From assembly GCA_964552205.1 (NCBI GenBank), contig CAZKFT010000072.1, positions 1 through 6,684 on the forward strand: 6,684 nt of DNA, written 5' to 3'. The stretch is from JAIVGZ01 sp964552205. GTDB lineage: Bacteria; Pseudomonadota; Gammaproteobacteria; Natronospirales; JAIVGZ01. The notes beneath the pieces are model-generated. The model saw nothing but the letters and a program-made list of their open reading frames with translations, had not been told where the DNA came from and did no database searches. Each line of letters opens with the position of its first letter. Position 1 is the first letter of the stretch. A program made the position numbers and the translations under genes. Positions 1 through 4,743 of the stretch are shown in pieces.

Positions 1-30
1 GCTGGAGTCGTAAGCCTTCTGTTCGGTCAT
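1..30 (-). CDS. gyrB: DNA gyrase subunit B, N-terminal fragment (cut by window edge)
   Basis: Only the first ten codons are present, reading MTEQKAYDSS on the minus strand. The short variable leader followed by YDSS is how GyrB proteins begin, just before the conserved ATPase N-terminus. GyrB is the ATPase subunit of the GyrA2B2 topoisomerase that introduces negative supercoils. The ATG is preceded by a purine-rich GAGCGGA stretch that can serve as ribosome binding site. Position directly downstream of recF on the same strand matches the standard dnaA-dnaN-recF-gyrB order and carries much of the identification. The rest of the gene lies outside the window. Confidence 0.85.
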   Translation of the reverse strand, partial: MTEQKAYDSS

Positions 31-57
31 TGGGTCCGCTCTGAAATGGAACGGCCT

Positions 58-66
58 ATTCTACCA
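58..66 (-). promoter_or_regulatory. Candidate extended -10 promoter for gyrB
   Basis: In the 80-bp recF-gyrB spacer the minus strand reads TGGTAGAAT, a TGn extension followed by a hexamer one base from TATAAT. It would start transcription about 20 nt before the gyrB ATG. No good -35 hexamer lies at the right distance, which is tolerated for extended -10 promoters. No terminator hairpin is visible in the spacer, so gyrB may also be reached by readthrough from dnaA-dnaN-recF. This is a motif match only. Confidence 0.35.
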
Positions 67-110
67 GAAACCGGCCTGTGAAAGCACGCTTTATGTCCCT
101 AAAAACCGCT

Positions 111-1187
111 TTAAGAACAGTCGGTTACAGCGCCTCGTTCCACGTGAAACACGCGTGCATTCTGGACCAGATTGTCGGGCAGGGTTTCCGGTCGGATGGC
201 GGTGATAAACAGCTGGTTGTCTCCCTCTCTGGCCAGGGAGAGAAAGCGCTCCAAATGCGCCGGATCCAGCTCTGCCGACAGGTCATCTGCCAACAGCACC
301 GCCCTCTTGCCGCTGTGCCGTCGATACTCGGCCAGCTGCGTCAGGACAAGGACCCCGGCCAGTACTTTCTGCTGGCCGCGGGACACGCGGTCCTGGGCGC
401 GATGCCCACCCAGCTTGATCAGAATATCTGCGCGGTGAGGCCCCACCTGGGTGCTTCCTGCGGCGCGGTCACGCTCTCGACTTTGGACCAGCGCCGCTTC
501 AAGGGTCATGTCCCGGGTCCAGCCAGGCTGATACTCGACGCTCACGTTCTCAGGAGTTTCCAGTATTTTTTGCGATGATGCCTCCAAGATTGGCGAAATT
601 AGCGACAAATAGTGTCGCCTCAGTTCATCCATTCTGGTGCCCGCTTCGGCCAACTCCCCTTCCCAAGGCACGAGCTCCTTGGCCTGGGCTTGCTGACGCA
701 GCAAGATGTTTCGCTGGCGCAGGGCCCGGCTATACCGCTGCCACGCCTGCTGGAAACCGTGTTCCACGTGGAACACTCCCCAGTCCAGAAACCGCCGTCG
801 CTCTCTCGGACCATCATCCAGCAGCCCGTGGACGGTGGGGTCCAGAATCTGCACCGGAAAGGCCTGGGCCAGTTCGGCGAGGCTTTTGAGCGGCTCGCCG
901 GCCAGTCGCATCTCGGCATGCTGGCGTCCCCGGCGAACGCCCAGCGGGGTGGGCTTCCCGTCTCGTTCCAGTTGTGCCACCACCATCAACTCACTGGCGC
1001 CGTCCCGGATCAGCGGACCCACCCTGGCGGTACGAAATGAACGGGCGCGTCCCAGAAAGAACAACGCCTCCAGCAAGCTGGTCTTGCCGGAGGCGTTCGG
1101 TCCTGAAATTAGATTGAGGGTCGGGGAAAGCTCGAGGTCCGCTTTGGCGATGCAACGAAAGTCCTGTATGGATAGGGACTTCAGCAA
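111..1187 (-). CDS. recF: DNA replication and repair protein RecF
   Basis: RecF is an SMC/ABC-like ATPase that, with RecO and RecR, loads RecA at single-strand gaps and stalled forks. The 358-residue length is normal for the family. Visible motifs are Walker A GPNASGKTS (29-37), LDWGVFHVE (134-142), QVGPHR (247-252), the ABC signature VSRGQQKVL (268-276) and Walker B AVLLADDLSAELD (296-308). The start is TTG. Upstream in the same frame there are only three sense codons before the dnaN stop, and the N-terminus MLKSLSIQDFRCI aligns with the family, so no better start exists. The Shine-Dalgarno sequence is weak, which suggests translational coupling to dnaN. Two parS-like palindromes are embedded in its codons, both encoding VFHVE. 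Confidence 0.97.
   Translation of the reverse strand: MLKSLSIQDFRCIAKADLELSPTLNLISGPNASGKTSLLEALFFLGRARSFRTARVGPLIRDGASELMVVAQLERDGKPTPLGVRRGRQHAEMRLAGEPLKSLAELAQAFPVQILDPTVHGLLDDGPRERRRFLDWGVFHVEHGFQQAWQRYSRALRQRNILLRQQAQAKELVPWEGELAEAGTRMDELRRHYLSLISPILEASSQKILETPENVSVEYQPGWTRDMTLEAALVQSRERDRAAGSTQVGPHRADILIKLGGHRAQDRVSRGQQKVLAGVLVLTQLAEYRRHSGKRAVLLADDLSAELDPAHLERFLSLAREGDNQLFITAIRPETLPDNLVQNARVFHVERGAVTDCS
136..151. other. Probable parS centromere site (imperfect), in the 3' end of recF
   Basis: The plus strand reads CGTTCCACGTGAAACA. Against the published ParB site consensus TGTTNCACGTGAAACA the only mismatch is the first base. parS sites are bound by ParB, which spreads and loads condensin so that ParA can segregate the origin region. 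They cluster near oriC, and this one lies about 2.3 kb from the DnaA boxes. On the recF strand it spells V-F-H-V-E near the C-terminus, so some of the match could come from protein constraint. Binding is inferred. Confidence 0.65.
760..775. other. Probable parS centromere site (perfect palindrome), inside recF
   Basis: TGTTCCACGTGGAACA is a perfect 16-bp inverted repeat with the CACGTG core of chromosomal parS sites. It is the form I associate with pseudomonad ParB sites. It lies about 1.7 kb from the proposed oriC, where chromosomal parS sites concentrate. On the recF strand it encodes V-F-H-V-E-H within the conserved LDWGVFHVE segment, so the codons serve two roles if the site is real. A second site about 600 bp away strengthens the call. 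parA and parB are not in the window. Confidence 0.8.
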
Positions 1188-1196
1188 GCCCGCAGC

Positions 1197-2294
1197 CTAC
1201 AGTCGCATCGGCATGACGACATATTTGCAGCGGTCATTGCCCGGTTCGCGAATCAGACAACTGCTGTTTCCGTCGGTCAGCGTGATCTGCGCCTGGTCCG
1301 TGGAAATGGCGCCCAGCGCATCCAGCAAGTAGTTCACATTGAACCCAATCTCCATTTCGGAGCCCTTGTACTGGACCTCAACCTCATCCTCGGCCTCTTC
1401 CTGCTCGGGGTTGTGGGCTTGAATCTTGAGGAGGTTATCCGCCAATTGTAGGCGCACCCCGCGATACTTCTCGTTGGACAGAATGGACGCGCGTTGCAGT
1501 GCCTCCCGTAGCATCTGGCGGTCACCGACCACGTCCTTGTCGCCACCTTTTGGCAACACCCGTTCGTAATCCGGGAAGCGGCCGTCGATGAGTTTCGTGG
1601 TCATTCGGGTGTCGCCCAAAGTGACCCGCAGGTGGTTGCCCCCGAAGACGATGGTCGCCTTCCCGTCTATCGCTCCCGCCATACGCTGCAGCTCGAGAAC
1701 GCCCTTGCGCGGCACGATGACCTGCACATGTTCGCCGGCACCCTTCGCCTCGGCATCACACATCGCGAGGCGGTGCCCATCGGTCGCAACGGCCCGGATC
1801 TGGCTATCTTTCAATTCAAGCAACATCCCGTTCAGGTAGTAGCGAACGTCCTGCTGGGCCATGGCGAAATGCACGCGGTCAATCAATTCGCCAAGCGTGC
1901 TGTTATCTACCTGGACTTCCTGTTTGGCTTGGATGTCTTCGATGGCGGGAAACTCGGCAGCCGGCAATGTGGACAGCGTGAACCGACTACGACCGGATTT
2001 GATGATGACCCGACCCTTGTCCAGCGAAAAATTCACCTTCGCACCGTCCGGTAAGGCCCGACAGATATCCAGAAGTTTGCGGCCAGGCACGGTGACTTCG
2101 CCCGCGGTTTGAACCGTGACTTGCGTTGACGCCACCAGCTCGACCTCCAGATCCGTCGCCGTCACCGATAAGCCACGCTCATTGGCCACCAGCAACATGT
2201 TCGAGAGGATTGGCATCGTTTGACGACGCTCTACCACGCCGATGACGGCCTGGATGGGCTTCAACAAGGTTTCACGATCGGCCTGGAACTTCAT
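1197..2294 (-). CDS. dnaN: DNA polymerase III subunit beta (sliding clamp)
   Basis: DnaN dimerises into a ring around DNA and tethers polymerase III and other clamp-binding enzymes. The 365 residues match the usual length of about 366. The N-terminus MKFQADRETLLKPIQAVIGV, the segment ATDGHRLA (170-177), LIDGRFPDYERVLP (235-248) and the C-terminal MPMRL (361-365) are hallmark clamp sequences; the last three line the peptide-binding cleft used by polymerase and other partners. The ATG has a strong Shine-Dalgarno AGGGG (2301-2305) six bases upstream. The gene follows dnaA across the oriC-like spacer, and recF starts 9 bp after its TAG stop in the same reading frame. Confidence 0.98.
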   Translation of the reverse strand: MKFQADRETLLKPIQAVIGVVERRQTMPILSNMLLVANERGLSVTATDLEVELVASTQVTVQTAGEVTVPGRKLLDICRALPDGAKVNFSLDKGRVIIKSGRSRFTLSTLPAAEFPAIEDIQAKQEVQVDNSTLGELIDRVHFAMAQQDVRYYLNGMLLELKDSQIRAVATDGHRLAMCDAEAKGAGEHVQVIVPRKGVLELQRMAGAIDGKATIVFGGNHLRVTLGDTRMTTKLIDGRFPDYERVLPKGGDKDVVGDRQMLREALQRASILSNEKYRGVRLQLADNLLKIQAHNPEQEEAEDEVEVQYKGSEMEIGFNVNYLLDALGAISTDQAQITLTDGNSSCLIREPGNDRCKYVVMPMRL

Positions 2295-2315
2295 GGTATG
2301 CCCCTGTGATATTCG

Positions 2316-2360
2316 CTGTTATTAAAAATGGTTTTATATATCTATCTATGACTGTTATTA
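2316..2360 (+). repeat. AT-rich direct repeats CTGTTATTA in the putative unwinding element
   Basis: CTGTTATTA occurs at 2316-2324 and again at 2352-2360, 36 bp apart start to start. A related ATTGTTAATA lies at 2391-2400. The spacing is near three to four helical turns, and the copies sit in the AT-rich half of the proposed oriC, where repeated AT-rich motifs form the DNA unwinding element in other origins. Their role is inferred from position. Confidence 0.45.
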
Positions 2361-2401
2361 GGGAGGCCTCTAACTGTGCACACCTCTAATATTGTTAATA
2401 A

Positions 2402-2414
2402 AATCAATTTGTTG
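2402..2414 (+). promoter_or_regulatory. Predicted IHF binding site in the putative oriC
   Basis: AATCAATTTGTTG matches the 13-bp IHF consensus WATCAANNNNTTR at every defined position. It lies between the AT-rich block and the DnaA boxes. In E. coli oriC an IHF bend also brings DnaA close to the unwinding element. A chance match is possible in AT-rich DNA, but the position favours a real site. Confidence 0.6.
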
Positions 2415-2471
2415 CATACGAAAAAGCAATGTATGACAGGCGTATAGACCGCCGTGGACCTGTCTGGAACC

Positions 2472-2480
2472 TGTGGATAA
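2472..2480 (-). promoter_or_regulatory. DnaA box (perfect)
   Basis: TGTGGATAA is the reverse complement of the high-affinity box TTATCCACA. It faces opposite to the two boxes at 2495-2515, giving a small inverted cluster typical of DnaA assembly sites. Confidence 0.85.
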
Positions 2481-2494
2481 GTCGGGGGAAACCT

Positions 2495-2503
2495 TTATCC
2501 ACA
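2495..2503 (+). promoter_or_regulatory. DnaA box (perfect)
   Basis: TTATCCACA is an exact match to the high-affinity DnaA consensus. It begins 14 bp after the inverted box and 12 bp before the weaker third box, so the last two are about one helical turn apart and in the same orientation. Confidence 0.85.
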
Positions 2504-2506
2504 ATT

Positions 2507-2515
2507 TCATCCACA
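2507..2515 (+). promoter_or_regulatory. DnaA box (one mismatch)
   Basis: TCATCCACA differs from TTATCCACA only at position 2. It is in the same orientation as the box just before it and ends 11 bp from the dnaA stop codon. It is probably a lower-affinity site filled cooperatively. Confidence 0.6.
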
Positions 2516-2526
2516 GCCTACACACA

Positions 2527-3876
2527 TCATGTTGTCAAAGTCCTCAACAGGTTCAGGTAATCCTCGTCGAATCGCAGGTCCTGGTCACGCAATTCTTTCA
2601 CTTTTCGACACGCATGCAACACGGTGGTGTGATCGCGGCCACCGAACCCTTCCCCAATCTCCGGCAGACTGTGGCTGGTCAGCTCTTTCGCGAGCGACAT
2701 GGCCATCTGGCGTGGACGGGTGACCGACCGACTACGCGACTTCGATGTCAGGTCAGACACGCGAATCTTGAAATACTCCGCCACGGTCTTCTGGATATTC
2801 TCGATAGTGACCAATCGGTCCTGTAATGCCAATAGGTCGCGTAAGGCTTCGCGCGCAAAATCCAGCGTAATCGGCGCACCCATGAAGTTGGCGTTGGCGA
2901 TGACACGACGCAGCGCACCCTCAAGTTCCCGTACGTTGGACCGAATTCGCTTCGCGATCAGGAAGGCCACCTCATCCGGCAACACCACGCCCGCTTGTGC
3001 GGCTTTGGCCATCAGGATGGCGACGCTGGTTTCCAGTTCCGGCGGCCCTATGGCCACGGTCAGGCCCCAGCCAAAGCGGGATTTGAGCCGCTCTTCGAGG
3101 CCGTTGACCTCTTTCGGATAGCGGTCGCAGGTTAAAATGACCTGGTGATGGGCTTCCAGCAAGGCATTGAAAGTATGGAAGAATTCCTCTTGAGTCCGGT
3201 CTTTCCCGGCGAAGAACTGGATGTCATCAATGAGCAGAGCATCCACCGAGCGATAAAACCGTTTGAACTCGTTGATGGTGTTGTGTTGCAAGGCCTTGAC
3301 CATGTCACCGACAAAGCGCTCTGAGTTCAGGTACGCGACACGTGCCTGCGGATTCTTGGCAATGATGGCGTTGCCAATGGCGTGCATGAGGTGGGTCTTG
3401 CCCAGGCCCACGCCGCCGTAAATGAAAAATGGGTTGTAGGCGTGCCCGGGGTTCTCGGCCACCTGCTGGGCAGCTGCGCGTGCGAGCTGGTTGGACTTGC
3501 CCTCGACGAAATTATCGAAGGAAAAGCGCGGATCCAAACGGGTGCCAATGTTGGCAAGCCGCCCGCCAGATTGCGGGGTCGGCCTGCTACCGCCGTTAAT
3601 CGGGCGCGCCGGCTCAGGAGCAACCAAGGGGGCAGCCGCGCCGATTTCCAACACGACTCTCGGCGTGTCCGCGGGCTCGAGCTCCGAGGCAATCTGGCCA
3701 AGGCGCTCCAGGAAGTGCTCGGATATCCAGTCCACGACGAAGCGATTGGGCGCGAATAGTCGGAGCTGCTGTGGCTCTTCAACCGCTTGCAGCGGTCGAA
3801 TCCATGTATTCAGCTGCTGCTCCGACAGCTCGCCTTCGAGCCGCCGAATGCAACGCTGCCACAGCGTAGCGTCCAA
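2527..3876 (-). CDS. dnaA: Chromosomal replication initiator protein DnaA (TTG start)
   Basis: DnaA is the AAA+ initiator that binds DnaA boxes, melts oriC and helps load DnaB helicase. With the TTG start it has 449 residues, normal for the family. Domain I (about 1-75) contains LWQRC and NTWIRPLQ. Domain II is a short linker (about 80-112). Domain III has Walker A GGVGLGKTH (154-162), Walker B LLIDDIQFF (214-222), sensor 1 LTCDRYPKEV (248-257), the arginine-finger box RLKSRFGWGL (263-272) and sensor 2 NVRELEGALRR. Domain IV ends with the DNA-binding signature GGRDHTTVLHACRKV (412-426). The TTG has GGGGGA (3883-3888) six bases upstream and gives MDATLWQRCIRRL, matching family N-termini. The in-frame ATG at 3975 would add 33 unconserved residues and overlap the rpmH -35. 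Confidence 0.96.
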   Translation of the reverse strand: MDATLWQRCIRRLEGELSEQQLNTWIRPLQAVEEPQQLRLFAPNRFVVDWISEHFLERLGQIASELEPADTPRVVLEIGAAAPLVAPEPARPINGGSRPTPQSGGRLANIGTRLDPRFSFDNFVEGKSNQLARAAAQQVAENPGHAYNPFFIYGGVGLGKTHLMHAIGNAIIAKNPQARVAYLNSERFVGDMVKALQHNTINEFKRFYRSVDALLIDDIQFFAGKDRTQEEFFHTFNALLEAHHQVILTCDRYPKEVNGLEERLKSRFGWGLTVAIGPPELETSVAILMAKAAQAGVVLPDEVAFLIAKRIRSNVRELEGALRRVIANANFMGAPITLDFAREALRDLLALQDRLVTIENIQKTVAEYFKIRVSDLTSKSRSRSVTRPRQMAMSLAKELTSHSLPEIGEGFGGRDHTTVLHACRKVKELRDQDLRFDEDYLNLLRTLTT

Positions 3877-3938
3877 GTTGAGTCCCCCAGTGATGAATCC
3901 TACAGATGAGTCGGGCAGTCTAACCCGCCGGGCAAAAG

Positions 3939-3947
3939 TTATCCACA
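3939..3947 (+). promoter_or_regulatory. DnaA box in the dnaA-rpmH spacer
   Basis: A perfect TTATCCACA lies 63 bp upstream of the dnaA TTG and 22 bp before the rpmH -35. In other gammaproteobacteria DnaA represses its own promoter through such a box. I see no convincing -10/-35 pair for dnaA itself in this spacer (3877-4034). The box could instead be part of a bipartite origin. Confidence 0.8.
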
Positions 3948-3968
3948 GGCAGGGACAGGTAGAGATTA

Positions 3969-3997
3969 TTGACATAAACCCCCGTGGCCGTTAGGCT
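3969..3997 (+). promoter_or_regulatory. Sigma-70 type promoter for rpmH
   Basis: A perfect -35 TTGACA (3969-3974) is followed, after 17 bp, by a weak -10 TAGGCT (3992-3997) that keeps the first, second and last bases of TATAAT. The implied start is about 30 nt before the rpmH ATG. It probably drives rpmH, rnpA, yidD and yidC, since no terminator is visible between them. Confidence 0.6.
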
Positions 3998-4034
3998 TCG
4001 CACCTTTCCGCGTAGACCCAAGAAGACCGCCGCC

Positions 4035-4169
4035 ATGCAAAGAACATTCCAGCCCAGCGTCCAGAAGCGTAAGCGTACCCACGGGTTCCGCGCGCGCATG
4101 GCCACCAAGAACGGCCGTAAGGTACTCAAAGCACGCCGTGCAAAGGGTCGGGCAAGGCTCTGTCCGTAA
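4035..4169 (+). CDS. rpmH: 50S ribosomal protein L34
   Basis: L34 is a small basic protein of the large ribosomal subunit that binds 23S rRNA. The 44-residue product begins MQRTFQPSVQKRKRTHGFRA and continues with RMATKNGRKVL and RRAKGRARL, a near-textbook L34. The usual second residue is Lys; here it is Gln. The C-terminus RLCP varies among relatives. The ATG at 4035 is chosen because it matches the family start; the frame is open upstream but that part lies over the promoter. The Shine-Dalgarno is weak (AGAAGA, about ten bases upstream). rnpA follows, as in nearly all bacteria. Confidence 0.97.
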   Translation: MQRTFQPSVQKRKRTHGFRARMATKNGRKVLKARRAKGRARLCP

Positions 4170-4192
4170 CGGGCCGATGTCTGCCGCGATTC

Positions 4193-4534
4193 GTGCGGCT
4201 GTCTGAGCAGCAGGACTACGCCAAGGTGTTCGCGCAGGGTAAGCGCACATCCGATTCCTGTTTCACCGTGTTAGGAACCGACAACGGCCTTGAGTACGGG
4301 CGACTCGGTCTTGCGATTTCAAAGAAGGCCGCGCGACGCGCGACTTCACGGAACCGACTCAAGCGCTTGGCGCGCGAATCGTTCCGTCATCATAAAGTCA
4401 CGCTGGCAGGTTTGGATGTCATCGTGATGGCACGCCCCGGTGCCGACCGGTTGGACAGCAAGCAATTGCGCGCCAGCCTGGACAGACACTGCGAAGAGTT
4501 GCCCGGCAGATGCAAACAATCTTCAAAGCGCTGA
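4193..4534 (+). CDS. rnpA: Ribonuclease P protein component (start uncertain)
   Basis: RnpA is the protein cofactor of RNase P, which trims the 5' leader from pre-tRNAs. From the GTG the product has 113 residues and contains the RNP signature ARRATSRNRLKRLARESFR (about 47-65), preceded by RLGLAISKKA and followed by LDVIVMARPG. The start is doubtful. In-frame codons just upstream of the GTG read CLPRFV, so CLPRFVRL resembles the F-P-R-x-x-R-L segment normally inside the protein, but no ATG, GTG or TTG lies in that frame close by. CTG at 4181 or 4160 is possible, as is a one-base discrepancy placing the ATG at 4177 in frame. The 3' end overlaps yidD by 25 bp. Confidence 0.93.
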   Translation: MRLSEQQDYAKVFAQGKRTSDSCFTVLGTDNGLEYGRLGLAISKKAARRATSRNRLKRLARESFRHHKVTLAGLDVIVMARPGADRLDSKQLRASLDRHCEELPGRCKQSSKR

Positions 4535-4743
4535 TCAAAGCGTACCGCTACACCATCAGCCCGCTGCTTGGGCCGAGGTGCCGTTTCTACCCCACGTGTT
4601 CCGCGTATGCGCTCGAAGCAATCGAGACGCACGGATCCGTGCGTGGGATTTGGTTGACCCTGCGTCGTATCGCCCGTTGCCATCCGTGGCACGAGGGCGG
4701 TTGCGACCCGGTACCTGGATTGGAACATCATCACCATGGATAA
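4510..4743 (+). CDS. yidD: Membrane protein insertion efficiency factor YidD
   Basis: YidD is a small, peripheral inner-membrane protein that helps YidC-dependent insertion; it was formerly annotated as a hemolysin-like protein. The 77-residue length is typical. Family hallmarks are the amphipathic N-terminus (about 1-20), YRYTISPLLGPRCRFYPTCS (residues 12-31), YALEAI and the ARCHPWHEGGCDPVP segment (55-69). Cysteines 24, 30, 57 and 65 are at the family's conserved positions. It starts inside rnpA, and its last codons contain the yidC start (ATGGATAA, 8-bp overlap), which suggests translational coupling. The product ends EHHHHG, a natural histidine run. Confidence 0.96.
   Translation: MQTIFKALIKAYRYTISPLLGPRCRFYPTCSAYALEAIETHGSVRGIWLTLRRIARCHPWHEGGCDPVPGLEHHHHG

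Larger units (their letters stand above)
2295..2526. other. Candidate replication origin (oriC), dnaA-dnaN intergenic region
   Basis: This 232-bp gap has the parts of a bacterial origin in order. A block from 2311 to 2414 is about 70% AT by count and carries repeated AT-rich motifs, suitable for duplex unwinding. A perfect IHF consensus match ends that block. Two perfect DnaA boxes and one with a single mismatch follow at 2472-2515, next to the dnaA stop. No GATC occurs in the gap, so Dam/SeqA-style control is not evident. The dnaN promoter must also lie here or farther upstream; TATAAA-like hexamers exist on the minus strand but I could not pair one with a convincing -35. The rpmH-dnaA spacer, the origin site in pseudomonads, is the alternative, but it has only one box and no AT-rich block. 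Confidence 0.7.

Noticed and set aside
2358..2389. TTAGGGAGG / CCTCTAA repeats in the AT-rich block as an operator
   Set aside because: Two CCTCTAA copies 16 bp apart and a GAGGCCTC core are present, but I recognise no binding protein for them and the match is short.
3966..4250. 94-codon minus-strand frame across rpmH and its promoter
   Set aside because: It is antisense to the clear L34 gene and shows no family resemblance.
4588..4603. CACGTG core in yidD as a third parS
   Set aside because: The flanks (CCC before, TTCC after) do not match the parS arms and are not symmetric.
4722..4743. LEHHHHG at the end of YidD resembling a vector His-tag
   Set aside because: The codons overlap the natural yidC start and the surrounding sequence is continuous native yidD-yidC; there is no vector sequence.
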